Shown here: positions 1 through 12,754 of the stretch, one piece after another
Position numbering within the stretch: position 1 is the stretch's first letter
Layout: each line of letters starts with the position of its first letter
NCBI GenBank assembly: GCA_024529925.1
Contig: JAFEUB010001384.1
Coordinates: 1,608,001 to 1,672,000, forward strand
Length of the DNA stretch: 64,000 nt
Reading direction: 5' to 3'
From: Ophthalmolycus amberensis
Taxonomy: Eukaryota > Chordata > Actinopteri > Perciformes > Zoarcidae
Program-made: the position numbers and the translations under genes
The notes under the pieces: model-generated
Database searches by the model: none
What the model was told of the DNA's origin: nothing
Seen by the model: only the letters and a program-made list of their open reading frames with translations

Positions 1-1628
1 GGGCCTTTTGTGTTCACCTTCCAGACCCCAAAACTCCAGAGCAGAGGCCACAGACGAGCACACAGCAACATCTCGCAGCCCCCGCTGCTGCACTGTTCGC
101 CGTAATCTCACTGTTCCTGCAAGTTTAGCCTCTCCCGACGTCTCGGCTTTGAAGACAGTGTCTCTCAGGAGTTGCTTCACATGGAGTTCTTCCTCTGTCC
201 CCGCTTTTCTCTTTGCCTACCAAAATGCTAATTGCTCCTCAGTCTCACAGTCTTAAAAGTCTCACCTATTGTGTGGACAGCATTCCTCGGCTGCTGCAGC
301 CATTTATGTGGGTGTTAATGTATTGCCACGTCCCAGCATTGTGACACTGGGTTTGTGTGTGAAATACAGCGATTGCATACATTTTCAGTGTTAAAAAGAG
401 AGAAGGAGGGGGGGGGGGGGGCACGTCTTTCCCATGCTGGGACACCCATAAAATCAGCGGTGGCTCGGGACGACAATTAAATCTGACTAATCCAGCAGAT
501 TTATGAGATCTGTGCGCTTCGTCTGCCAGGCTCGGGTGAAGTCATCGCACTGCCAGAGAGACACCGCTGCTGTTAAATGAATTTGAATGGGTGAGCTGTG
601 AGGGGTGCATGGCAGGGGGCTGCAGAAGCCAGCCCCACAGCAGAATTTCCTTTTAGGTTGGATTCAGACTTGGATTCTGATGAATGAAGACTCGCCAAGA
701 GGAATTCAGCCCTCACACTCGGAACTGGAAGCTCAGTATGCTGAACCTGGGCCCGCATCTTGCATCTTGATGAATGACCAACACTTTTAATCAAAGTGAT
801 ACATTTCAGTGTGCTATTCGATTAATCGTTTCGGCTCGATGCGTCTGTCAAAGTGAGGGACATCCTCCCTCCAGCCTGCTATTGTTGGTCTGTCTGTGAA
901 CGGCGCACAATGGCAGGCAAGGGAGGAGGACAGATGTTTGGGGGGAGGTTTTGAAAGCAGTCTGCTGTATTGATTGTGTACGGCTTGTGAATGGAATCCT
1001 GTTGGGATCAATGCTCGAAGTAATTAAACGGAGGCACAGGCAGGATGCCGATTACCTTCGGCCGGCCATCTGCTCTACACTGACCTTCTGTTGAGGTTGT
1101 AAAGTTGAGAGATTAAGGAAGAGGCATACAGTATAAAGGGTCTCCGAAATAGAGTCAAAATGTCATTTGGAGTGCTGTGTCTGACATAATCTATTCAGTT
1201 TACACCTCCCAGGGCGCTTTTTTTCAACATTGTACACCATTTTGTTCGGTAAAAAGTTGTTGATGAAAGCTTAGGTAAAGTTAAGGTGAATAAAGTTTGT
1301 TAGCTTAGCCTTAGGCTGCTAACAGACAATAAGTTTGTCTAATGAGTTTATTAAAAAAAAAAGTATTTCTACCTTTGACTTCCGCCTCATCAGTGTCAAT
1401 TCTGTTTTGTTGTGGAACGGTTTCATTTTTGACAGAAGAGGTTGCAACATTCTGCTGTTTTTTTATAATTGTATGGTGTGGGATTAAGATTTTCCAGCCC
1501 AAACTATAAAAAACATCCCCAAACCAAAGTGAATAAAGGGGTTTCCCACCTCCTTTAAGCCATATATCTGCAGCAGCACATTGGCTCAACACAATATGTT
1601 GATTTCACTGTTTTTTCTTTGTTTTCAG
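1..1628 (+). other. Intron of wtip upstream of the first visible exon; no exon seen
   Basis: I see no LIM-type coding segment, no good exon and no recognisable element here. A 14-base G run is at 408-421. The first visible wtip exon starts at 1629 in the middle of a Gly codon, so the preceding exon must end in G with one base of that codon. That exon, carrying the first half of LIM1, is left of the window. Confidence 0.6.
408..421 (+). repeat. Poly-G run (14 bp)
   Basis: Uninterrupted G homopolymer in a wtip intron. Such runs are prone to length error in sequencing and to slippage. Confidence 0.9.
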
Positions 1629-4600
1629 GACGGCGGCTGCGAGGGAAAGCCTTCTACAACGTCAACGGGAAGGTCTACTGTGAGGAGGATTTCCTGGTAA
1701 TTCACCTGTGTGTTCATGATTCCTGATTTTGTTCTGTGATGATCAGCTGGTAGCACCGTGTCACGGCCTCATGGTTGGGCTGACAGCCTGCTGGGCGGAG
1801 CAGAGAGCGAGGGATTAGGATCTCAGCCCACATTTCTGCAGATCTCCAGAGGAAACGGACATGGCAGCTGTAATTAGGAATTCGGCACCACCCCTCCAAT
1901 TCACACTAATTTCCCCAACATTTCCCCAAGGAGCTCAATTACCCCACGAGCTGCTCCTCAGCGCCTACAATTAAGAGAGGAGGGCGACAGCTGTAGCTCT
2001 CAGGCTCCTGGTCCATCTGCTTCAGGTTAACAGGGCAGACACTGAGCCTGCTTTCACGGAAACGTTGTAATGATAAGCTTAATGTAGATGGACTCAAAGA
2101 TTTCCAGTTTCTGGTCATTACGTTTTGTAGCTGTATGCGATGCTGTTATTAAGACCAAGGACAATAAAATGAGACAGGGAGTGATTTGCAAACATGGAGG
2201 AAGGTGCTTACAAAAGATTCCTGTAACATAAAAGTTGAAAACCGCTTTATCATCCAAACAACCTCACGCTCAACGCTGTCTGTACTTCCTGTTTATAGGC
2301 AGCTTCCCCTTAGAGTTTAACTTGCTAATCTGTTGGGGAAATACTAAAATTCCTGTCTTGCACTTTACAATCGCTGCCCGTCAGTGATAAACTGATGCTG
2401 GAGGTCAGTCAGATGAGGCTAATCTTCTTCCGCGCCCACCCCCCCCCCCCCCCCCCCCCCGATACAGCTAAGACTTGACTAGTCTGGCTCGTCACCCCCG
2501 GGAGTGTCTCGAGGGAGGCGGTGGCAGATGGTAGATCTGGAGTTGAGATGTTAGGGCAGGGGGCAGCCTGCCCATCGCCACCTCTCACCTTCACCTGGTA
2601 GCCCCCCCCCCCCCCCCCTCCTCCCCCGAGTCATCAGGTCACGACCCTGAGGGGGTTGTGAGATGCAGATGGTCTCCATCATTACCCTCGTGTGCTCTGG
2701 GTTTAAGGGAAAGGAGCTACTGATGTTTTGTTTTCCTGTTAACACGCAGAAGGCCCTTCACACCCAGTTGTTCCAGTGGAGATGCTCACTGGCCAACAAA
2801 AACAAGTCAATTCCCAAATGTGGATGGATTTAACTGTATGAATATAATGGAGGGCCTTGAGGAAAAACAGCAGTAAAAGGAAGATAAGAAAAACCCATTC
2901 GGTGAGATGCCACCGGTCACAGCTATCTGGCGAACATGTCAGCTGAGAGACAAAAGGATTCTGACTAGAAATCCTTTTCATGTTCTCTTATAGAGCGCAG
3001 CAGCACCCTCTATAGATGGGTCCTGGACTGAAACAAGTTCATGCATCAGGTGTGAAGCAGTCCGACCGATTGCATGGCCAACAGAAAATCCTCTAAAATG
3101 TACCGCTGAAGATAATACGCCCTGTGTCTTGTCTTCCAGTACTCTGGCTTCCAGCAGACGGCCGAGAAGTGTTTCGTGTGTGGTCACCTCATCATGGAGA
3201 TGGTACGTAAAGCATGAAAGAGTGAACAGATGTATAATGATTTACATTTCCCCAGCAAAGTTACTACGGTGTGGTGCAGACATAACATCTCAACTTGGTA
3301 GATGAAACTTTTACATTTTCAGTCTCTCACAATCTTGGGCCTTATTTGCTACACAAAGCCCCGCTGGGTTAAGAAATATCTGTGATGGCAGCCCATCGTG
3401 TGTTACTTGGCCTCACTACCAAGTCTTACCGTTATCTCCTGTGTGTTTCCTGTGTGTGGGTGTCTAGATCCTCCAGGCTCTGGGCAAGGCCTACCATCCT
3501 GGCTGTTTCCGCTGCGTGGTGTGTAAAGAGGGTCTAGATGGAGTGCCTTTCACCGTGGACGTTGAGAACAACATCTACTGTGTCAAAGACTACCACACGT
3601 AAGGAGAACAGCTCTCCGCTCTGCACGCTGACAAAATGTGATAACTGCATCACAGAATATCGCATGAGATTTGCAAACAAGCCCAAAAAGGAAAATTGTG
3701 AAATAGCAGTCACAAAATGTATGATTACCATGATGGCTGCACGATGTTTGTGCACTTTGTTCTATGGAGAACTTTATGCTTTAATATTTAATTTAATAAT
3801 TGATTTAATAATAAACACATTGCTTGTATAGATGCGAATGGTAAAGCATGGTAAACGAGACGGGGTCCATGTTTCGAGGCCGGTCGGGTGCGTTGCCGAC
3901 ATCGCACAGGCAGCAAACGCTTAAGTCCACAGCCACGGAAGCGGCGAGGTGTGCCGTAAAGCTCAAGGAGCTGCAGGCCGACTTCACCCTGAGCCTTTTC
4001 AAGCCCATCTAGAGCCAGTTGCGGCGAAGACTAGCAGAGGTCCCAAAAGGGGATCCTTCCACACCGAGCGGCCGTCCCTGAGTTAAATACCACAGGCGGC
4101 CTGTGCAAACCCCACCCGTTGAGAAGTGTAAAGTGTTAGATCCGGGGTTTTCCTTGGCCCGATACGGGGCTACTTATTGACTCAGCTCTCGATTAAAAGA
4201 TTGGCAAGCTGGTGTTTTTTCGAGGAACTCGCCTGGCTCTGCTAACTACCGTTACTCCTGACGTCTCCCCTGCTTCCTCCGGTAACCACGCACTCGGCTG
4301 AGGGGCCACCCTAGCCCCGGGCGCACCTACCTGTCACGTCAGTTATGGTAGCTTCCTCTTTTGGATCCGTGCTCTTGGTAAATTGCCAGGTTTGGTTTTA
4401 ACGGCTTGGATTACTTATAAAGCCGTAAGGGATTGTTAAGTGGATATTAGGATAACCATTCAGAACTCAGTTGTTAGACATACATAGATTTAACTTTTTA
4501 CTATCATGAGGAACATTTACTACGTAAGCAAAATTAATGCAATTGAGAATTTTACTTTAAATGCAGGTTAGATATTTATTGCAAAATATATTTAGCAAGG

Positions 4601-6461
4601 GCAAAGCTTCAGCTCACATAAAATAATAATACTACACATGATTTCTTACTTTCAATTCTTTGGTTATACTCATGGTTAGAGGTTGGAGCTGGCTTTGGGT
4701 GCGGTGAAAAGTTCTTTTTTGGAGTTGTCAGGGGCGAGGGTCTGGCCAGACCCTCCTCACTCCTGCCTGCTCGGCAAACGACGTCTGTTCAGCGATCTTT
4801 GATCTTGTTAAAGTTGAGCAGGGAGGATAGGTGGTTCTTCGTCTTTCAATCTTTGCTCATAGAAGGGCCGTCTTCTTCTTTCGTCTTTTCTCGTCTTTCT
4901 TCCTTCTCACTTGGATTTCCCCTCTTGGTTGGATCGTCCTTCTCACTGTGGATTCTTCCTTCTTGGTTGGATCGTCCTTCTCACTGTGGATTCTTCCTTC
5001 TTGGTTGGATCGTCCTTCTCGGTTGGTTTTCGGTCTTGCTTCTGTCGTCTTTCTTCTTTCGTCTTTCCTTCTTTCTTTTCTTTCTTTTCTTCATTCTTTG
5101 TTCACAAAGGGCCGTCTTCTTCTTTCTTCTTTTCTTCTTTCTTTTCTTCATTCTTGAGCAGAGACGAAGTCCACCGATGCGTCTGTAGAGCGAAGTCCAG
5201 GGTCCTCTCAGGTGGAGCACTCGAATGGCTCTTACGACGTTATCCTCTCGTCTGTTAGCGTGTCACTTCTTTTATAACACCTTTGGGTTATCTTGACCCC
5301 CCTCCTTTCTCACTCGGCACCTGATCCATTCCTCATCATAATGTGTGTGCGCTTGTGCTGTGGACGTGTGGAAATCACCTTGCCTTCCGTTAGGCCTGAT
5401 TTTGCAATCCCAACGTCTCTGCATTCTTACACACACACATTTCTAACTCAGACTGGTTATCTTAATCACAGTTACAATTGTTATAATTAGTTACAGTTGT
5501 TATAATCAGTTACAGTTGTTATAATCAGTTACAGTTGTTATAATCAGTTACAGTTGTTAATCGCTTTATTCAGCACACGCTTGCTTTTAAAATAATTATT
5601 AGATTTCCTCTTCTCTCTCTGCAGCAGTTATTTCCACATCCTTTTGGGCCTGCACCCAGCTCACTTCCTCTTTTCTCCCACACTCACATTTCCAACTCAG
5701 ATTGGTTATCATCATCACGGTTACAGTTGTTATAATCAGTTACAGTTGTTATGTAATACATGCTTGCTTTAAAATAATTATTCTATTTCATCTTTTAACT
5801 CTTAATTTTACGCTTTGTGTCCCTTTAACCTAATTTACAGGCCTACCATGTATTCGTCTTTTAAGGCTGGTCCTGGGATCTCAACTCTTTTTGACAAAAG
5901 ACATTCTGAGTACATTATGAAATCGTGGCGGGTCTACCCAGACTGTGGGTAATCAATGGGAAACACTAAATCAGTCAGGGAAAATGAGAACCGTGCTAGT
6001 TTTCCCTTTTTGTGTCAAGCAGAACAATAATTGTAGACAATGAAGATGTCAACTGATTTGCACTACACAGAGACTGGAGACATTTTCCAGTCTGTAACTG
6101 TTGTTCTCTCTTCCATGACAGGGTGTTTGCTCCCAAGTGTGCCTCCTGCAACCAGCCCATCCTCCCAGCCCAGGTGAGGGTGTTTGAACATATCTTACAT
6201 ATCTGTTGGGTTTGTCATCTCTAAGTAATATACTGACCACATGACCAACACTGTCTATGAAGACACATGCTGGCACTGCAGAGGTCAAACCTGAGTCCTG
6301 CTGGTTATCTGACCATCACTTTAATGAGACACGAGAGTCTGACTGTGTGTTTGTCCCCCGCAGGGCTCCGAGGAAACCATCCGGGTCGTTTCCATGGACA
6401 AGGACTATCATGTGGAGTGTTACCACTGTGAGGTGAGATGCTCCTTCTGCCTGCACTCTGT

Positions 6462-6496
<35 letters not shown>

Positions 6497-8290
6497 CACG
6501 CACGGGGTATGAGTAAGAGCAGTCTACCATGCATGTGATTTGAGCAGCACTGTGTGTGAGTCAACATGTTCAGGCTGTTGTGAAAGACGCAGAATACATT
6601 TCCACACACAGTTCACACTGTTGAGCCACACACACCTGATGGCGCATGGACGCATTCACGTTCGCGTCCACTCTGGCCCACAGACACAATGAACCTGGGT
6701 ATCGTGGGACGAGACCAGACTCCAGACTCGTTTTATGGCGGCGAGCATGACTCACCGCTGCAGTCGCTCTGAATGAATGAGACACACACTGAAAAAAACC
6801 CCACACAGACGGATACCAACCCAAGCGTCCAGCTTAACATTGTGACTCATTGATGAAGCACATTCCAGAGCCCTTGAACTCAGCTGGGGACTTGTTGCTC
6901 AAGCCAGACTTGTGAAATCCCAGTCATCCCAGTCATCTGAACTCTGTCAGATGGTTTGCAGTTTGCAGTGTGACAGAATGATTTAGTGAAACAAGCGAAT
7001 TTTTCGCTCCAGCCCCGCAGTGATTCGGCATTTCTTTCTGATCTGTAAATACTGAATTCATACGGACGGATGAGGCAGATGTCTCTGACTGGCTGCCGTC
7101 CCCGCTTCGATCCGATCGTTATGTAAGCAGCGGGTAATGATTCAGAGGGGGACTCGTGGACAGAGGAAGGGCAAAGTCCAGAGCTGAATCATCCCGGAGA
7201 TTGTACATTTATTACCTGTTGGAAAGAAAAGATTTTCAGATTCTGTAACACCGGAGGTGCCTCCAAAAAAGTTTTTTTACTAATATTTTTCAAGGAGCCA
7301 CAGCAATACTGATTCCCACACGCGTTCAGCTCATTTATTATACATGAATTTTCAGCTGCTTATCCAGAGTCTTGATAGCAGCAGAAGCGTTGAGGGTAAG
7401 ATTATGTAACTCTATCCAGCATGCTCAGGGTCAAACACTCATTCCTGTCTGATGTGTACAGAATTCCCCCCACAGGTTCAATGTTCAGTGTATTCATTCA
7501 TAAATGTATGGAACCTGCTGTGTTTCTAAACGTGTGTGCCAACACAGACATTAAAAGGAAATAAGCAAAGGCAAATACACAAGACGGCACACGCATGGGA
7601 GGAGCACTGGACTGGATGCATTCAGAATTCAGAATCTGAAGAAGTCTGTGAAGGGAACTACTTGAATCAGAGCTTTGCCTTCGGGCTCAGCACCCTCTCA
7701 TGCTACGGTCCAGTAAAACAGCCGCATGACTGAAGTCACGCTGTCGATGCATCACTCGGTCCTCCGCTACCAAGACCCAACAACTCACTCTCAGCGGTTA
7801 CAGCAATCTTGTAAAAACTCGCCTATTGTGATGACGGTAAATGCGGCAACTCAGCAGATGTAAGCTTGAAGGAATAGTTCAGTGTTTCGGTATGAATGTT
7901 GATTCCCTCGCTCTCTGGCAGGTAAGCTCAGCACAAAGACTGGAAACGGAGAGAAACAGAGAAACAGCTGGGAGAGATATGACAGTTATCAATCTCATCC
8001 AACTATAAGCGTATTTTCCAAAATACAAATCTATTCCCTTGAATAGATTTTGCATCAACAAAGCACACACACACATTCAGTTGATTGTCGTCTTGGTGTT
8101 GATCGTGTTTCTTCGTGTCTTTACGCCGCTCTCTTAGGACTGTGGTCTCCAGCTAAACGACGAGGAGGGCCACCGCTGTTATCCACTGGAAGGCCACCTG
8201 CTCTGCCACGGCTGCCACATCCACCGGCTCCAGTCGCAGGTCCCTGCCCACCTGCCCCCCAGCTACCCCCTCCATGTCACCGAGCTGTGA
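1629..8290 (+). CDS. wtip: WTIP-like LIM-domain protein (Ajuba/Zyxin family), C-terminal part; 5' exons lie outside the window
   Basis: Six exons join in frame: 1629-1696, 3140-3202, 3468-3598, 6122-6173, 6364-6432 and 8138-8290 (TGA 8288-8290). They give about 178 residues. The segment holds the second half of LIM1 (starting at a split Gly, then RRLRGKAFYN), all of LIM2 (CFVCGH...HPGCFRC...YCVKDYH) and all of LIM3 (KCASC...HVECYHCEDCG...CHGCH), with the expected Cys/His zinc ligands. Ajuba-family proteins are scaffolds at cell junctions and the nucleus and act in Hippo, Wnt and miRNA silencing; WTIP binds WT1 and is tied to podocytes and cilia. The C terminus HVTEL matches the WTIP ending I recall rather than LIMD1 or AJUBA, and gpi and garre1 nearby support WTIP. 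The long N-terminal preLIM region is not in this window. Every junction is GT-AG and keeps frame. The paralogue call is an inference; the family call is firm. Confidence 0.93.
2439..2460 (+). repeat. Poly-C run (22 bp)
   Basis: Uninterrupted C homopolymer in the wtip intron after the exon at 1629-1696. A second run of 17 C lies at 2602-2618, so the pair could form G-rich structures on the other strand. Confidence 0.9.
4907..5018 (+). repeat. Tandem repeat, about three copies of a 36-38 bp C/T-rich unit
   Basis: Copies run 4907-4942 (36 bp variant), 4943-4980 and 4981-5018. The last two are identical and share TTGGTTGGATCGTCCTTC with the first. The wider region 4860-5160 is strongly pyrimidine-rich, and GGGCCGTCTTCTTCTTTC recurs near 4865 and 5110. 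The repeats create open but meaningless reading frames in several phases. Confidence 0.85.
5464..5559 (+). repeat. Tandem repeat of a 19 bp unit (TTATAATCAGTTACAGTTG), about five copies
   Basis: The 19 bp unit recurs about five times, the first copies being slightly diverged. A related pair of units reappears near 5718-5750 inside a larger imperfect duplication: the segment from about 5440 to 5615 resembles about 5688 to 5800. Both copies end in GCTTGCTTT(T)AAAATAATTATT. The duplication belongs to the same intronic insertion-like block. Confidence 0.85.
6465..6494 (+). repeat. (CA)15 microsatellite
   Basis: Perfect dinucleotide repeat about 30 bases after the donor of the wtip exon ending at 6432. 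It is a likely polymorphic marker. Confidence 0.95.
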
Positions 8291-10768
8291 GGGGGAGGAG
8301 GGTGGGCAGCAACCGTAGCCCTGCCTCCCAGGTGATCCGAGACACCAGCAGCAGGGAAAGAAAGGGCCCGCACCCCCCCTCCAGCAGCTCCAGGGAAGTC
8401 TCTGTGCGGCCATCCGAGCTACCGCCCCTGTCCTCAACTGGACGGCCAGGCCGTGGACTAACACACTCTGTGCAGCTCCCACCACAAGCCCTGCTGTCAC
8501 ATGACGGGGCTGGGGAGGGGAGAGAAAAAAGGGGGTCCCCCTCCTCCTCCATCTGCGGTCCTTTCCTCCCCCCCCCCCCCTTCCCCTTGGGTGCCTAACC
8601 CTGAAAGCCAACGCTGCGGCTCACCCAGAGGCCCCCGTTGACGTCACACAGCCTGACCCCAACGCATTCATCAAAGAGAGGGGTTGTTTTTGGACCGGAG
8701 GAGAAGACGCAAACTCGTCTCTCTCCATGCTTTCCCCCTCTCTTCCTTTCCATGTTCTTCATTCCTGCGCTCTGACTGAAGCGGGTCACCGCCGTGAGTT
8801 CTGCAGCGCTGTCACGAACTCCACTGACGTTGGCGTCAGGGAGGCCGGGGGAGGGAATGACTACATTCCCTGGTGCTGGCTGGATGGGACAGATCCATGC
8901 TGTGCCATGCTGTGCCTTCAGAGCGGGCTCTCTCCGTGCAGCTTCTAACACTGAAATGGAGTCCTGCTAAAGGCTATGCAAAGCACACCCGGCATCACGA
9001 GACAGGGCTGTGAGAAAAAAACTATTCGCTCATCGCTCGTCACCCTGCAGCAGCCCGAAATAACAGATGCACCGTAGCACCACAAGAAAGAACCGACTGA
9101 CATTCCACTTAGAAGTCTTAGACAAGACCTCGAGAGATTCACAAGCAGTGTCTTAATTAATGATTATATTGTGACGGGAAAAGAAAATTGTAGATGCACA
9201 TAGAATGTCTTTTATATATGAATATATATTTTGCAACTGTTTTCCACATAAGATCATAGATGTAGATTCTCCTTTCTTTTTGTTTTTCATTGCTGCACTC
9301 GCGATAGATTCAGCGGTGAGACGCAGTCTGAAGATTCTGTGTCTGTTGTATCATTTCTCCTCCAGGACACAGAGCCTCTTCATGTCTGTCACAGATCCAC
9401 TGGCTTTGTAGGATCAAACAGTATTCGCCTTCAATTATTTATTTCCACTTTGAGTACCAAATGTTTTGTTCCTAAATCAGGTTTTTGGCTACAAATGTAT
9501 TCCTTTTAAACGTTGCATATCCCCCTCTTTCTACTGACTGTTGAGAGCTGTAACAGTCAGACATTTCTGCATACCTTAAATGTCACCGTCTTTGGTTAAA
9601 CCTCAGGTTAAACATTGCATTTATTGTGAATATAACTTACTAAAAAGTACAAGTGAATTGAAAAATCATTGTTCTAGATCTTGATCACCCTGTATGTTTG
9701 TATTACATTTGATGCCAGCACTCTCATGGCTGTAAATGAAGCAGTAATTTAAGTTCTATGTAATGCCATGTATTCTTCTTCTACCTAATTCCCACAAAAT
9801 GTGAAAATGCATTTATGGACCTTATATGGACCTTTAGACTTTGCAGACCTTCTGTCAAGGGTGCCACTATTTTGCCAAGTTCTCACACTGAGCGCTAGGA
9901 TTAAGATTTAAACCTAATCCTAAAATCTGAGCGTTTAGCTCTAAACGGGTCTTTAAATGCTGAGATTTCGGGCCCTGTGATGCAACACTAAGACACTCAG
10001 TGGTCATCGTAGAAACCAAATGCCAGCTCAGGACAGAGAAAACGCAAACTATGAAAATCCACTTCGGAACTCTGAATGGAAAAGATCCGGCTAAACATCT
10101 GTATGTTCAAAATATAATAGAAAGTGCTAGTAGCTTTAGGACAAATGGAAAACATGTTCCTCATCAGAGGGATAAAGATCTGGACTAAAACTAATTTCAT
10201 CAATAATAAACTTATATTTAACATTTTCTGACACCTAACACTGTCTGCATGTGGCCCATCTGGTACTCAAAGAGGAATACAACTAATTGAATGGTTTATT
10301 TGCAAATTCCTTTTGATCGACACTGTTTCCTGGAAAGCGTTCCAGACACTGTTTATTGTCCTATGAGCACCGAGAGTGTAGTGCGTTGCTGCGAGGAACC
10401 GCTTGCCTTAAGACAGAAGAAGTATATTTGTGTGTCTCGCTCCGGTTTGCCGTGCAGTCTGCTGTTGTGTTGTGGGGGGACGTCTCTGAACACCCGGAGC
10501 TGCTGGTCCCACCTACGTTTTTAGGGAGTTCGCCCCATGTTTCCCTTGCTGGTTGTGTGCGTGTGTGTGTGCGTGTGTGTGTGTTTGTGTGTAAAACAAA
10601 AACACTTGAAACTCTGAGCTGTGGTAGTGCAGGAAAAAATAGTCCCAGTTTGTAACTGTCATCAAGTTGTTTTTGGGGGGATTGAGGAAACTTGCGTCAC
10701 CCTTTCACCGAGCAAAAATCGGAGGTACATAAACACCAACAATGTGTGCTTATTTCAAATATCAGCAT

Positions 10769-10770
<2 letters not shown>

Positions 10771-10805
<35 letters not shown>
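10771..10805 (+). repeat. (TG)n microsatellite in the wtip 3' UTR
   Basis: Perfect TG repeat of 35 bases. A shorter impure GT stretch lies near 10555-10592. Confidence 0.95.
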
Positions 10806-10809
<4 letters not shown>

Positions 10810-11788
10810 GTGGCAGGGCCATGGCACATGCACATCAGTGTGTTTGCAGGGCAGCGCAGCAACCAACACAATCACCTGCTCTCTCTGTTAGTGAGGACTG
10901 CGTTTTACCTCCCTCCAGATGTTTGTGTCTAATTCTTGGTGTGTGTTTGAACATCTGTCCACCACCATGCTGGCGGTGTGTTCCAGTTGCTGATATGTCA
11001 TCCTCTGACCGTAGCAAACTCCACCCATCTGGTATTCCCGCAGTAAAACAATCGACACGCGTTATATGCAAAACACTGGTTGTTCGTCATACTGTATTAC
11101 TGTACAAGCAGGTCTGAATAAATACTACTGAATGTGTCAACAGTGACTGAAGGAAGGGGTCACCACAAGCAGAAAGTGCTTTCTAATGTAACCCGATGTA
11201 ATGAGATTCATTCCATGTAATAATGATTAGTGTTGTATATTTTGTAAAAGCAGAAACGAAAAGGACTGCGTATGTGAGACATTCCCAGTGTCATTTGATT
11301 AACCTCAATTTTGTGTGAGGGTTCTGGTCAAGTAATGTGTGCTATACTTGAAGAATGAGGCTCTTTTTCTGTTCTTTTCTTCTTTTTTTTACTTGTCTGC
11401 ACATTATCAACCCCCATGACAAACTTAACAAGATCCGAGTGTATCCCCTTTAAAGAGAATTAATTCACCCTTTTAAAAAGTACTACTTGAGTTTCTATTG
11501 CATAGCCCACAGCTAGTTACCCTGTACATAAAGAGGCTAGTTTTGTATTTTATTTTTCTGTCAAAAAAATCACTTGCAAAGAGAAGACTTCTTCTTCTCC
11601 TACTGGTAGTTCCAACAAGCACATCTGTCACATATCTTTTGTATCTCTTAAGTGTTTTGATTACCTAGATGGTTCATAAAAAAGGAAACTAGATCTATTT
11701 ATCTAAACATGAAAAAAGTCTAAAGTTATTTAATGTATTAAAAATCGGGACGTATCATTTAACTGTAGATGACATAATCTGCTTTTTC

Positions 11789-11794
11789 AATAAA
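11789..11794 (+). terminator. Polyadenylation signal AATAAA, probable end of wtip
   Basis: The hexamer is canonical and is followed within 30 bases by GTGGTTTTGTAG, a GT-rich downstream element. It is the last good + strand signal before the gene-free interval, so I take it as the distal wtip poly(A) site. Confidence 0.5.
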
Positions 11795-12642
11795 GTGGTT
11801 TTGTAGCTAACTGCAAAAAGAAACGTCTGTTTTTTTCAGTTATTTTGCGGTTTGTAGTTTTTTTTGTGTGTCAATCTAGAGTTGTAGTTTTTTTACTCTG
11901 TATGAAATCTGTCACTGCATAATTACACCCAGTTATAAAATACTGCTGACATGATACATCCTTTATGCATGGTTTTATTTTGGCACTCAACACTAAACAA
12001 TATCACTCTAAAACTCAGATTTCACATATTGAGGTCTGCAGAGGAAGTGAAGTAATTAGGATTGTTGTATTTATTCAGCGATCTGTACATTAGCAGTAAT
12101 ACACATTTAAAAGTGAGACGGAGCCAAAGCGATGGTAAAATAAAGCCAAAGTCCAGGGGTACAGCAGGAACAACATGTGGAGACGAGTCAAGGACGGTTT
12201 GACCACATGTGCAGTGAGTGCTTTTCCCACGGCTGGCTGGTTTCTAAGTGCTTGGGATGAAGACGAGAATCAGTTGGAGATCTCACGCTGTTGTTAAAGG
12301 CATATCCCATCTCCTCTGCTCACTCTAACTGCACTCTTCTGTTTTTCTGTAGCTCTTAATGTCTTCCGCTGACACGTGTCTTCAATATGATCATCCGGGG
12401 GTCACTGGATTATGGTTGGATCACTCTGGCCGTTCTCACTGTGCTCCTTTAACATGGCTCTAATGTTGCTGTTTTACAAATTACAATTAGACCAGTCAAG
12501 TCAAATGTGTTTATATAGCAGTTAATGTCTCAAAAGGCTTCACATCACCTACATTATGAAACAATAAATATAAACCTGTTCATTAATAACTATAATTACA
12601 ACCTCAGACTGGAACAAAAACTCCAACAAAGCATCATTAGCC

Positions 12643-12754
12643 ACACGTGTGCTCGGGCCAGTCGTGTCCACAGTTAGTCAAATACGGCTGTATAGTTACA
12701 GCCATGCACGCAACCTTAGCATGTCATGTGGTGGATTCTCCCTCTGATGGTCAG
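12643..12754 (+). repeat. Diverged direct repeat, copy 1 (partner at 13757-13885)
   Basis: Shared landmarks in order are GTGTCCACAGTTAGTCAAATAC against GTTGTCCACAGTCAGTAAAATAC, a CTGTA-GTTACA segment, CATGTGGTGGATTCTCCCTC against CATGGGGTGGACTCTCCCTC, and TCTGATGGT. The two copies are 1.1 kb apart in the same orientation. They are probably two copies of an old interspersed repeat whose family I cannot name. Confidence 0.6.

Larger units (their letters stand above)
3840..5835. mobile_element. Decayed retroelement-like insertion in the fourth visible intron region of wtip (family unknown)
   Basis: The block differs in composition from the flanking intron. A GC-richer part at 3850-4350 has a short protein-like reading frame at about 3858-4008 (containing AARCAVKLKELQADF) that ends at TAG. 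It is followed by AT-rich sequence and then by C/T-rich and tandem-repeated segments up to about 5800. The mix of broken coding-like sequence and long non-coding repeats suggests an old LTR retrotransposon or endogenous retroelement piece. I see no reverse transcriptase, integrase or clear LTR pair, so family and limits are uncertain. It lies between the wtip exons ending at 3598 and starting at 6122. Confidence 0.35.
8291..11812 (+). other. wtip: wtip 3' UTR (terminal exon, probable extent)
   Basis: This non-coding stretch follows the wtip stop codon without any good splice donor/acceptor pair or conserved ORF. It becomes AT-rich toward its end, with T-rich and ATTTA-like segments. A canonical AATAAA at 11789-11794 is followed by GT-rich sequence, giving a plausible cleavage site near 11810. 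An earlier AATAAA near 11118 could give a shorter form. A GT repeat at 10771-10805 lies inside it. Extent is inferred; transcripts would decide. Confidence 0.55.

Noticed and set aside
4799..5258. Overlapping ORFs of up to 129 codons rich in Phe, Leu, Ser
   Set aside because: They arise from pyrimidine-rich tandem repeats, which are open in all forward frames. There is no protein signature.
8050..8611. 182-codon + ORF and 152-codon - ORF around the end of wtip
   Set aside because: Both overlap the last wtip coding exon in other frames and run into its Pro/Ser-coded GC-rich 3' UTR. They start or end without any conserved residues.
9889..9950. Small palindrome TAGGATTA...TAATCCTA in the wtip 3' UTR
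   Set aside because: The stem is 8 bp with an AT-rich loop; without conservation it is not distinguishable from chance.
12484..12550. Short sequence resembling a common fish repeat (AAGTCAAATGTGTTTATATAGC)
   Set aside because: Too short and diverged to call as a specific element; mentioned only within the intergenic description.
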